Source: Candidatus Altimarinota bacterium (GTDB taxonomy: Bacteria > Patescibacteriota > Gracilibacteria > BD1-5 > UBA6164). Taken from it: 46,823 nucleotides of DNA. Shown one piece after another: positions 1-9,326 of this stretch; position 1 is the stretch's first letter; every line of letters begins with the position of its first letter. The stretch covers positions 1 through 46,823 of the forward strand of contig JAOARJ010000003.1 of NCBI GenBank assembly GCA_025210615.1, read 5' to 3'. Under the pieces are notes generated by a model. That model searched no databases. It was not told where the DNA came from and worked only from the letters and a program-made list of their open reading frames with translations. A program made the position numbers and the translations under genes.

Positions 1-1316
1 CCATTTGATACTTCAAATTCCGTTCCATTACCTACTGAAACTGTTCCATTACCTGTCGTTGGTGTTGTAGCATTTACATCAAATGATTGTGTTCCTTTAC
101 CTGATGAAACTGTTCCATTACCTGTCGTTGGGGTTGTAGCATTTACATCAAATGATTGTGTTCCATTAACTGTTGAAACTGTTCCATTCTCTATTTCAAT
201 TTTTGTTCCGTTACCTATTGAAACTGTTCCATTCTCTACTTCAATTTTTGTTCCGTTACCTACCCCAGCCATTTTATTTTGACTAACAGGTGTCTTTTTA
301 TTCTTTTTTCTATATTCTGCCAATTTTTTATTTAATTTATCTACATCTATTCTATCTAATAGACCTCATTCTATAACAATTTTTTTACCTTGATATTCTA
401 TAAAAATTTCTTCAGGAATAGAAGAATGTAAATCATAGTCTAAATCTTCTAATCATAAACAAGATACAGGTAAAGAAGTAAGTGAAACATCATACCAAAC
501 TTTAAAATCTAATTCTTGTTCAGCATATTTTTTAACTAAAGCATCTTCAACTTTTATAATATCTAATTTTTTTATTTCAGCTTCTCTATGCTTTTTTAAT
601 TTATCATTTAATTTATCTAAATCTATTCTATCTAGTAGATCTCATTCTATAGGAATTTCTTTGCCTTTATGCTCAAAAGTAACCACACCTTGTTTAAAAT
701 TAAAAAGTCATCTCTTAAATAATAATTTAGAACCTCACCATGTAAATCAATTATCAAACTCTCACCTTTCCCATACATATTTTTTAACTAAAGCGTCTTC
801 AATCTTTGCAATATCCAATGTTTCTTTTGTTGCTTCTTTTGTTGCTTCTTCTTTTTTATTATCTTTAACTTTTACATTTCCTTTCTCTTGCCTTTTTTCT
901 AATAATTTAATTATATCTTTTTTACTAACTCACATTTTAGCTAAAGCACTCATATCTTTTTCTTCTAAAGTATAGATTGTCTTTTTACCCAATCTTATTT
1001 CAATAGAATTAGCTCCTTTAAAAATACGCAATTCTTGAATTTGTTTCTTAGTTAACCCATCAAAAACAGCATTTACTATATATTCTTCCATAAGATCAGC
1101 TTTCCCTTTTACTGTCTCACTAATAGCCTCCTTTTTAACTTTAGCCATTTCTTTAGTAAAGTCTGGCATTTCATCCATTGAGAATTTTTCATCTTCTGAG
1201 ATCTTTTTTATCATATCTTCTAGTGTATTTTGTTTTTTACTAGAATCAATACCTCCTTGGCCTTCCACAGAACTATTAGTATATCCTGCTTGTGTTTCAT
1301 TTCTTCCTTGTACCAT
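1..1316 (-). CDS. Repeat-containing protein of unknown function (C-terminus beyond window)
   Basis: The frame is open from ATG at 1316 to the left edge with TGA read as Gly (438 codons seen, no TAA/TAG). The N-terminal 150 residues are charged and probably helical and carry no signal peptide. Two related modules of about 84 residues follow (from about residues 168 and 252), each starting with 'EDALVKKY' and ending with a 'GKxIxIEWxLLDRID' stretch. From about residue 349 the protein changes to short Gly-Asn-Thr repeats: a 15-residue unit with 'GNGTKIE', then a 23-residue unit containing 'QSFDVNATTPTTGNGT', almost identical at the DNA level with a 69-base period. I recognise no family. A modular binding or scaffold protein is a guess; the repeats could expand or contract. 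Confidence 0.75.
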
Positions 1317-1478
1317 ATTTATTTTTGTTTTAAAATATAAATCTAAAATAGTTTTTTAAACTTAGTACTATACTATCATAAAAAAAAAAAATTGGCAAAT
1401 ATTGAACCAAAATTTATATATTTTTTATAAAAAATAATTTAAAAATCTAATAAAAATGGCTAAAAATAAAGAAAAATA

Positions 1479-1503
1479 AAACTCTAGTTAAATTCTAGAG
1501 TTT
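1479..1503 (-). terminator. Intrinsic terminator
   Basis: A perfect 9-bp stem AAACTCTAG/CTAGAGTTT with a 7-base loop, followed on the minus strand by a T-rich tract. It lies just after the stop of the 264-residue gene on that strand. The same ACTCTA core recurs in other terminators of the window. Confidence 0.75.
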
Positions 1504-1510
1504 TTTGTTA

Positions 1511-2305
1511 TTATCCTCAATGAAATCATCCTCATCATCAACCTCATTTTCATTCTCTTGATTTAAAATATTCTGCAACTCTTTCATAATCCATTCCTTT
1601 TGCTGTAAATAATAATCTACCTAAGTTTTCATCTTCTGATTCTAATATTTCATTTGTTGTTCATTCAGTTAAATGCATTCAATATTTTCCTACCATTAAT
1701 TCAACTAATTCATATCACCATTTATCTCAATTTTCTTCTTCATTTCTAAGTTCCCAAATAGCTAATGACAAGTCCTCTTCTTGAAATAAACTAATTCAAA
1801 GTTTTTGTACTAATAAATTCGTTAATCTTTTACTTTTTAAATTAATTATATTTTTATTAAATTCGATATCAAGAGGACATATTATTTTCTCCTTAACTGC
1901 TATCAATTTTGCAATATAATCTTCATTTCAATGTTCAATTATTAGCTTTATTGAAAGATAATGATATCCTATTGTTTTTATTACAAGATTTATTAATTCA
2001 ACATCTTCTGACTCTAATCAGAATTTAATTACTGATTTTAGAGATTGCCAACTTAATCTCTTTCAGTTACGATAAGTTTCTATAAACAAATACTTTATTT
2101 GTAATGGATTTTTTCATTCTACAATCCTTATTTCTTCCTCTGTATTTTCAGGGGCCCTTAAATCTAAAATATTATCTACCTCTTCTCTTTGTTTGTCCGT
2201 TAATGATTTTATATCTTCTTCTACCTTTTCAGAACTTTTTTTTAATTCTTTTAATATATCATCAAAATTTTCTAACTTTTCTGAAAAACTTGAATCTTCT
2301 ACCAT
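1511..2305 (-). CDS. Unknown cytoplasmic protein, 264 aa
   Basis: Starts at ATG 2305 and ends at TAA 1511-1513 with TGA as Gly. There is no signal peptide or membrane segment. The N-terminus is acidic and predicted helical ('LKELKKSSEKVEEDIK'); the middle alternates hydrophobic helices and short Glu-rich loops, possibly helical repeats (WQSLKSVIKFG, LINLVIKTIGYHYLS, LIIEHGNEDYIAKLI). No family recognised. The last 15 residues are odd: this frame gives a Gly-rich tail (REGKGGGGGGFHGG) made mainly of TGA codons, while the neighbouring frame over the same bases gives an acidic tail (QENENEVDDEDDFIED) that stops inside the terminator hairpin. Codon use upstream favours the frame given here. It sits between a repeat protein and an antiporter, all on the minus strand. 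Confidence 0.7.
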
Positions 2306-2388
2306 AATAATAAAATTATTATATAAAATAAATATAATTTTAATTAAATATACTTATAATTATATAAAAGTCAATTTATTATAAAAAA

Positions 2389-3354
2389 CTAAATATTCAC
2401 AACTAAATAAGTTAAATAGCTTCAATAAGCAAGTAACAAAAATACTCATTCTATTCTTGAAATATAATCACGCGAAGTTATAAATACGAAAGCAAATAAC
2501 ATAATAATAGAAATTAAAGTCACCGAAATATCAATATTTACTCACTGATATCCTTGCAATGGTTTAATAATTCAAGTCGCTCATAAAATCCAAAGCGTAT
2601 TAAAAATATTAGACCCTATTACTGTTCATACTGCCATATCTACATTTTTCCTTAATGCAGCAGTCACACTCGCAGCTAACTCTGGAAGACTTGTTCAAAT
2701 AGCTACAATCGTAACTCCTACAATATTTTTCGGAATACCAAAACTATTTGCAATACTAACGGCATTATTTACTATTAAATCTCATCAATAAACAAGTCAA
2801 AATAAACCTCACAGAATAAAAACAACTGATTTAAAAGTTCAAAATTCTTTTATTTCTTGTCATCAATTTTCACTAACTTCTTCGTTATTCTTAGATGATT
2901 TTTTGAAAGTATAAATTAAAAATAATACAAAAATTATTCAAAAAATAACGCTATCTAATCTTGAAAATAAATTTTGGTTTCAAAATCATAATAATTTATC
3001 ATTAAGGAGTAATCAAAATAAAATTACGATGAATAAATAAAATGGCAAATCTATTTTTGCTAATTTTTTAGGCATTTTCATTGATCAAAATAAAGCTGTT
3101 GCTCATAAAATTAATAGCGTATTTGAAATATTACTTCACAAAACATTTGAAATTGATAAATCTGTATTTCATCAAATGGCTGAAATTAAATTTACTGCTA
3201 ATTCTGGAGCGCTTGTTCAGAAAGCAACCACTGTTAATCAAATTATTAAGTTTGATATACCGAATTTTTTCGCTACACTACAAGCTCAATCGACTAAAAA
3301 GTTTGCTCAGAAAATAAGCAAAATAAATCAGATAATTATCAATAAATATTCCAT
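2389..3354 (-). CDS. Na+/Ca2+ exchanger-type antiporter (CaCA family, YrbG-like)
   Basis: Integral membrane cation/Ca2+ antiporter of 321 residues, the usual length for this family. Both inverted alpha repeats are visible. Alpha-1 has 'GLTVVAFGTSAPELAVN' followed by 'LGSNISNTLLILG'. Alpha-2 has 'GVTIVAIGTSLPELAAS' followed by 'VIGSNIFNTLWILG'. The paired GTSxPE motifs hold the acidic ion-binding residues. The C-terminus 'EGVFLLLAYGSYL' is typical. Start ATG 3354, stop TAG 2389. Many of its glycines are TGA codons. It probably extrudes Ca2+ using the Na+ or H+ gradient. It is divergent from the CorC-like gene 150 bases away, another inner-membrane ion protein; a shared role in divalent-cation handling is inference. 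Confidence 0.93.
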
Positions 3355-3504
3355 ATTTTTTAATTTTATTAATTATTTTTTTATAAAAAAGCGTGGAAAT
3401 TTTATTATTTTTTTTACTTTTTGCAAATAAAAACTTGAAATTTAATAAAAATTTGTCATAATGCAGTTAATTAAAGTTTATATTATTAATTATATTTTTT
3501 AAAA

Positions 3505-4806
3505 ATGGACCCGTACTCCATGATATTATTTGTGTTTTTATTCGCTTTATCAGCCTTTTTTTCTGGTACAGAAATTGCTCTAATGAGCTTGCCTAAACAC
3601 AAAATAGATTCTCTTGTAAAACAAGATAAATATTGAAGTAAAACTCTCAAAAAAATCAAAGAAAACAATGATAAATTGCTTATTGCGATACTAATTTGAA
3701 ACAATTTAGTAAATGTTTTTACTGCTTCCCTAGCAACAAAATTATCAATAGATTTCGCTAATAAGTCTGGACTTGAACAAAATTTAGCAATCTGAGTTTC
3801 AACATGAGTTATAACTTTATTACTGCTTATGTTCTGAGAAATTTTTCCAAAAACCTTTGCTACTAAAAATGCTGAAAAAATAAGCTTGATAGTCGCTAAA
3901 CCTTATGAAATTCTGATGATAATTTTATGGCCTATTATCTTTATAATATCTCTTATAAATAAGTTATTTTCTAGGAAAAAATATGATGAAGATGTTATTA
4001 CTGATGAAGAAATAGAAGCTTTTATAGATATGTGAAAAGATGCTTGAACAATAGAAGAAGCTGAATATGAAAAACTAAAAAATATTTTGAATTTTGATGA
4101 AAGAAGTGTAGAAGAGATTATGGTTCCTAGAGTAAAAATTGATAGAATTTCTCAAGAAACTACAATTGAAGAAGCTGTAAAATATTCGCTTGAGCATACG
4201 CATTCTCGCTTACCTGTTTTTGATAAAACTGTTGATAAAATAGATTTTGTTGTAACAACTAAAGAATTATTAAAAGAATTATATAAATGAAATAATGAGA
4301 AAAAATTAAAAGAAATAAAATTAACTAAAGTATTAAAAGTCCCTTTAAATCAACCAATAGATAATCTTCTTGAAACTTTTCAAAAGTCAGAAAAACATAT
4401 CGCAATTGTTATGGATGAGTATGGTTGAGTTGCTGGACTTGTAACTTTGGAAGATGTTATCGAAGAGGTTTTTGGTGATATTAAAGATGAAACTGATAAA
4501 GAAATCGAAGAAATAAAAAGAGAATGAGATTCTTATAAGGTTCAACCTGATGTTCTTATTAATGAGCTTTTAAATAAGCTAAATCTAAATATAAAAGATA
4601 CTAATATTGATGAGAATTTAAATTGAGAAACAGTTAGTTATGTAATAACTCATACATTAGAAAGATTCCCTTCTACTTGAGAAAAAATTAGTTTTAATAT
4701 AATAAATCAAGAAAATAAACTAGAAGAAAAAAACAATATTTTAGAAATTATTGTTACTGAGATAAATAATTGAACTATTTGAGAACTGGAAGCTAAAATT
4801 AATTAA
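3505..4806 (+). CDS. CorC/HlyC-type protein: CNNM membrane domain, CBS pair, CorC_HlyC domain
   Basis: A 433-residue membrane protein of the hemolysin C/CorC (UPF0053) family, linked in other bacteria to Mg2+/Co2+ transport. The N-terminal CNNM domain has hydrophobic segments and the signatures 'FSGTEIALMS' and 'LLIAILIGNNLVNVFTASLAT', plus 'MFGEIFPKTFATKNAEKIS'. Then come 'ITDEEIEAFIDMG', 'VEEIMVPRVKIDRI' opening two CBS motifs (about residues 195-320), '[25 protein letters not shown]', and a C-terminal transporter-associated domain. Several invariant glycines (IGNN, DEYGG) are TGA, which is direct evidence for recoding. Start at the first in-frame ATG after an A-rich stretch; no Shine-Dalgarno. 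Transport versus regulatory function cannot be told from sequence. Confidence 0.95.
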
Positions 4807-4810
4807 AATA

Positions 4811-4842
4811 AAAACTCTCTATATAATATAGAGAGTTTTTTT
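4811..4842. terminator. Bidirectional intrinsic terminator
   Basis: A perfect 13-bp stem (4811-4823 with 4827-4839), loop TAA, flanked by an A run on one side and a T run on the other. It separates the convergent CorC-like and HAD genes and can serve both strands. The stop codon of the HAD gene lies within it. Confidence 0.85.
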
Positions 4843-5410
4843 ATATGACAATATTCTTCCAAGAATCAAATCTAGTTAAATTTTTATTACTAGAAATATA
4901 GTCTTCATTCCAAGGTCTATTAAATAAATATATTTTTAATTTTTCATCAATTGTACCACCTATAAAATGAGGAATATCATCTATTATAATATCTATATTT
5001 TCTTCTTTACAAACTTCTCATTTTGTTTTTTCTCAGGGGATATAAGATTGGGTTATATGAATTTTTGAAAATAAATCTGGAAAGTATTTATCTATCCAAT
5101 TATAAGTATGGTTTTTTAAAGTTTTATGGCGTCAAGTTATAACTTGTAGTTCATATCACATTTGTTTAAATAATTTTACTTTTTCAATGGCTCAAGGCAT
5201 TGGTTTGATTACTAAATTTTTCTCATCATCAAGTAATTTATTAATATAAATTTCTAATCACCTTTCTCTATCAAGTCAAGGAATAAATTTATAATAATTA
5301 AAATCCTTTAGATCTTCTAAATTTAATTTTACTCACAAAATTTCACTTGATAAAATATAATTATATGTTTGAGCTAATACATCATCTAAATCTATTCAGA
5401 TTCTTAACAT
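4841..5410 (-). CDS. HAD-superfamily phosphatase, 5'-nucleotidase-like
   Basis: A 189-residue soluble HAD hydrolase. Motif I is 'IGIDLDDVLAQT' (nucleophile Asp7, acid/base Asp9). A Thr-containing motif II follows in 'LQVITGRHKTLKNHTYNWI', and the motif IV acids are in 'IDIIIDDIPHFIGG'. Layout and 'RPWNED' near the end resemble 5'(3')-deoxyribonucleotidase-like (NT5C) proteins, so a nucleoside monophosphatase is plausible; the substrate is not proven. Start ATG 5410. It follows the PHP phosphoesterase gene by 21 bases on the same strand, so the two are probably cotranscribed. Confidence 0.85.
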
Positions 5411-5431
5411 AATAAAATATTAAATAATAAA

Positions 5432-6118
5432 TTAAATATAATTGTTTTCTTTTAAATATTTTATTGCAAATTTTCTTGATTCTTTTAGGTCATATAAAGT
5501 ATGAGCATCAGAATTTATATAAATTTCATCCGCATTTCTGAGCATATAGTCTAACTTTTCTAAATCGGTTTTTCATCTATGGATATTTTTTGCATTAAAT
5601 TCAAGAGGAATATTATAATTATTTGCTACTTCCACTATCTGTTTTATATCATAATATTGGCTTTTTCATCATATATAACAAGGATGTCAAATTAATTTTA
5701 TTTGATTATAATTTTTTTCTATAGCTTTAATTAATCATTGCGTTGTCTTTTTCACATCTCAGCAGTAAATTCAGTCATGAAGTGATAAAATTTTAAAATC
5801 ACTTTCAAGTCATTGAATAGTAAAACAAGTATCACCATTTTCATTAAGTAAATCTCATTCTACTCAAAAAATTACATTAACTCAATTAAAAACATTTTGC
5901 CATCTATCTCATGCAAGATTATATCTAGCGGTAGAAGGGAAAAAACCAAATTGATTTTGAAAAAAATCTAAAGTCGCATCACTATGATCAGTTATCGCGA
6001 TTTCTGTCAATCAAATTTCTCCTGCAAATCTAACAATCTCATCAACACTACTAAATCAGTCAGAAAAATTATTAGAGTGCATATGATAATCTCTGTTATC
6101 TAAATTTAATATTTTCAT
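5432..6118 (-). CDS. PHP-domain phosphoesterase (histidinol-phosphatase-like)
   Basis: A 228-residue PHP-family metal-dependent phosphoesterase. The ordered metal-binding motifs are all present: 'DYHMHSNNFSDG' (His12, His14), 'ITDHSD', 'FGVEGDL', 'LSLHDG', 'IGHPCY' and near the C-terminus 'NSDAHTLYD'. The length fits stand-alone PHP proteins such as HisK-type histidinol phosphatase. No other histidine-biosynthesis gene is in the window and CPR bacteria usually lack that pathway, so another phosphate ester, for example an oligonucleotide or nucleotide, is more likely. It lies between the surface-protein gene and the HAD phosphatase gene, with short spacers on both sides. Confidence 0.88.
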
Positions 6119-6128
6119 AAGATATATT

Positions 6129-8231
6129 TTAATTTTCTATAATTTTATTTTCTCATTTTGCATAAATATCTTTTCCGTCTGGTGATAATATTGTTGGAAA
6201 AACTAAATCACATTTTCTAAAGTCGGCTTTAAAATCAAGAGTATTATCACAAGGACAGCTATTACAAGTCGCTGCTCCACAAACTCAAGAATCACTAGTA
6301 TCTAAATAACAATTTTCTCAAATAGCTCAAGCTGGACATCAAAAATTATTTATAAGTCAAGGAGTTAATCTACAGTTATCATTGCTATCAGGAACTTTAT
6401 CTCAATCAGTATCTAATACGCAGTATCAAGCATTTATATCACACATTTTTCATTTAGAGCAATCTGAATTACTTGTACATTGACGAGAAAAAATAGGACA
6501 TCAATTATTTTCTTTTACTCAAAAAACTGACACGCAGTCATCATCTTTATCTAAAATTCAATCTTTATCAATATCAGAGTTACTATTAATACTATTATTA
6601 TTTTCTGAAGAATTATTTAAACTACTATTTAAACTATTATTAGTATTATCAGAATTATTATTTATACTTTCATTATCTGTATCACCTATATTTTCACCAT
6701 TATTATAACTATTTTCTGAATTATTTTCACTATTATTATTTGTAGTATAATTTTCTGAAACAGTTTTTAGCTTATCTCCTGTTAAAATTTCAGAAGTTTC
6801 ATTTTCTCATAAAACTTGTATTACAACAGTATCTTTTATTTTATTTCATGTTTCTTTATCTTCAATAAAAACTGTTGCATCATAAAATCAAGGGTTTTTA
6901 TAAGCGTTTTGAACAACCCTTCAAACAGCAGTGTTTCAATCTCAGAAAACCCAAGTATAAGAAACATTTCATACATTTCAATAAATTTTAGCTTCAAAAT
7001 CCGTTACTAACGTAGCTTTTCAAATCTTTGGATTAGCCATAATTTCAGCACTAAAATCAGTTTTATCAGAAATATAAACAGATTTATTTATTGTAGAAGT
7101 ATCCCCACAATTATCCTGTATTTCAAGAGTTATATTCCAGTTTCATTCAAGTAATTTTCCTGTGTTATCTTTAAATTCATAATTATCAACATACTGTGTA
7201 TTAAAGATTTTCTTATATGGATTTTTAGCTTGTCATAAGTAATTAAACACCCATTTATAATCTTTTATTCAGCTTTGACACACTGTCGCTACCTGCGCAT
7301 TAAAATCATATTTTTTTCAAGAAGCGTATCCCATAGGACAACTTTTATCATCTTCACTACATTCTCATCATAAAAAATTTATTTGAGAAGACACATTATT
7401 TACATTTGTTCTAGCGAAGCTGCAGCTATTTTTTCTAAAAATAACATATGCCATTTTGATATATTCTTCCCTTGTTATAGGCTTATTTGGATAAATTTTA
7501 TTATCTTCTTCTTTTTCTAATAAATAATATTTTTTTTCTGTAATAGTTCAATCTTCTCATACTTTTTTTTCAGTAAAAGAATAGTCAAGAGCTTTTTGAA
7601 TATATCAATAAAAAGTATTAACAACGCCATTTTCAATAGGTATTACATCACTAGATAAATTATTTTTTATATCTCAAGATGCTATTTTTTGTTTCACTAA
7701 ACTATTATCTTCTACCGTAAAAATATTAGAACTTCTAAGCAGTACAGCAATAGCTTCTTCTTTTGTTACATAATTACTCGCACAAAATGGAGATTCAGAT
7801 TCACTTTGAGTTCAATCAGCACAAGCATATCAAGCGTTATATCATTTAACAAATCATTTATCCGCCATATCAGCAATACAATAGTAATTTTTATTTAAAT
7901 TATTTAAATCAAAAAATATATTATCTCCATAATATTTTGACACTAAATTTGCTGGAGTATTTGGATAAATACACTTATTACATGATACTTCTGATACTAC
8001 TCAGACAAAATCATCTCTTCTAAGAGGCTCATCAGAAAAGAAAAATCCATCAACATTATCTTTTATAATCCCTTTATCATAAAGATTTTGAAGCTCATCA
8101 TAATATTTATAATCTTTAGTTATATCAGTAAAAACTTCATCTACTCAAATAGCATAAATATTATTTACGCTAAATAAACTTATTATTAATATAATAAAAA
8201 ATAAAAATATTTTTTTGCTTTTTATTGTCAT
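6129..8231 (-). CDS. Large secreted surface protein: SLH region, PKD-like domain, calcium-binding repeats
   Basis: A 700-residue exported protein. The N-terminus is a signal peptide (KSKKIFLFFIILIISLFSVNNIYA). Residues about 30-320 contain SLH-like segments ('VFTDITKDYKYYDELQNLYDKGII', shown by the F-x-D-I and G-I-I positions, with repeats near 'YPNKPITREEYIKMAYVIF'). A PKD-type domain follows with 'TGVFGDGNTAV' and 'KNPGFYDATVFI'. An Asn/Ser-rich linker of about 60 residues leads to thrombospondin type-3-like calcium repeats ('DIDKDGILDKDDDC', 'DTDGDKVPDSNDNC') in a Cys-rich C-terminus. SLH domains usually anchor proteins to the cell wall, so this is probably an S-layer-attached surface protein. 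No sortase motif is seen at its end. Confidence 0.85.
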
Positions 8232-8242
8232 TTTTTGCTATT

Positions 8243-8695
8243 TTAAGAGACAAATTCATACATAACGATTCAACAAGCGACAGATACATTTAACGACGCC
8301 TTTTTTCATTTCATCGGTATTATAGCAATATTATCTGAAATTTGCAAGATTTTTTCATTAACTCAATTAATTTCGTTTCATAAAACAAGGCAAATATCTT
8401 CGTTTTCATACTTTTTTCAAAGTTTTTTATAATTCACACTATCTTCAGTTAACTCTACTGAAATTATTTTCACTCATTTATTTTTTAGTTTTCTAATTAT
8501 TTCTAATGGGTCCTTATAATACTCCCAATCTATATAATTTTCAGCTCAAATGGCTGTTTTTTTAATATCATTTCTAGGCGGAGTCGGCGTATATCATGTC
8601 AAAAATATTTTGTCATACCCCGCTCCATCACAATTTCTAAAAACCGCTCATACATTTTGCATAGAGCGGATTGAATCTAATAAAATATATTTCAT
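8243..8695 (-). CDS. SpoU/TrmH-family RNA 2'-O-methyltransferase
   Basis: A 150-residue SPOUT methyltransferase that lacks extra N-terminal domains, as in TrmL-like members. Visible motifs: motif 1 'SMQNVGAVFRNCDGAGYDKI', motif 2 'ICLVLGNEINGVNEKILQIS' and motif 3 'IAIIPMKGKKASLNVSVACGIVMYE', which form the trefoil-knot SAM site. The methylated RNA cannot be named from this. The start ATG 8695 is the first in frame. It ends 11 bases before the surface-protein gene on the same strand. Confidence 0.9.
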
Positions 8696-8715
8696 TGTTG
8701 TCTTTTATTCTCAAA

Positions 8716-9297
8716 TTAAAATTTAACCTTAGTAACATTTCATTTTACCTCTTCTACCATTCAACGAGTAGCTTGAGCTCAAGCTAATCAATTTTCTAAA
8801 TTTTTTACAATTTTTCTAAAGTTATCAAAAATTTGTTTAAAATGTGCAATATCTAATTCAAATTCTGCCGTCGTGTCTTGTGTATCTCTTATATCATCTG
8901 CTCAATTTATAACAGAACTAATTATTCATCTTTCACTTCTAGCTAAAAATCATTGTGTTCATTCTTTTGTAGGCAATCATTCCATAAAAGCTACTTTTAA
9001 GAAATTTTGTTCCCAATCAAAATCTCAAATTGATAAAATATTAGCAACTTCTTCTTGAGTTCACATAACTTTTTCCAAAGTTTCATGTAACTTTGCTGCA
9101 TCTATTCTATTTTTTTTATAATAAAATGCTGCTATCGAAACTAGAGCTGCTTTAAATTTTATATATTCTTTTCTTAATTTCTCATCGCTTTTTAACTGCT
9201 CGAAAATACCCTCAACATCATGACTTTCATCAATTGATGCTTTGGCTATTTCTCATTGTCTTGAATACAGTTCATTTGCTTTGGCTAATGGTGACAT
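8716..9297 (-). CDS. Unknown soluble protein, 193 aa
   Basis: Start ATG 9297, stop TAA 8716. The sequence is mostly charged and probably all-helical: an N-terminal part with 'IAKASIDESHDVEGIFEQLK', a centre with 'FDWEQNFLKVAFMEWLPTKE', and a C-terminal coiled stretch 'FKQIFDNFRKIVKNLENG'. There is no signal peptide or membrane segment. I recognise no domain. It lies 29 bases downstream of the 802-residue GGDE-motif protein on the same strand and is probably cotranscribed with it, so a joint function is possible but unproven. Confidence 0.7.
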
Positions 9298-9326
9298 AAT
9301 CTAAAAAATTATGTAATAATATATTT

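Noticed and set aside
661-975. Plus-strand 104-codon ORF
   Set aside because: It is antisense to an open frame on the minus strand, is low-complexity hydrophobic and has no family features.
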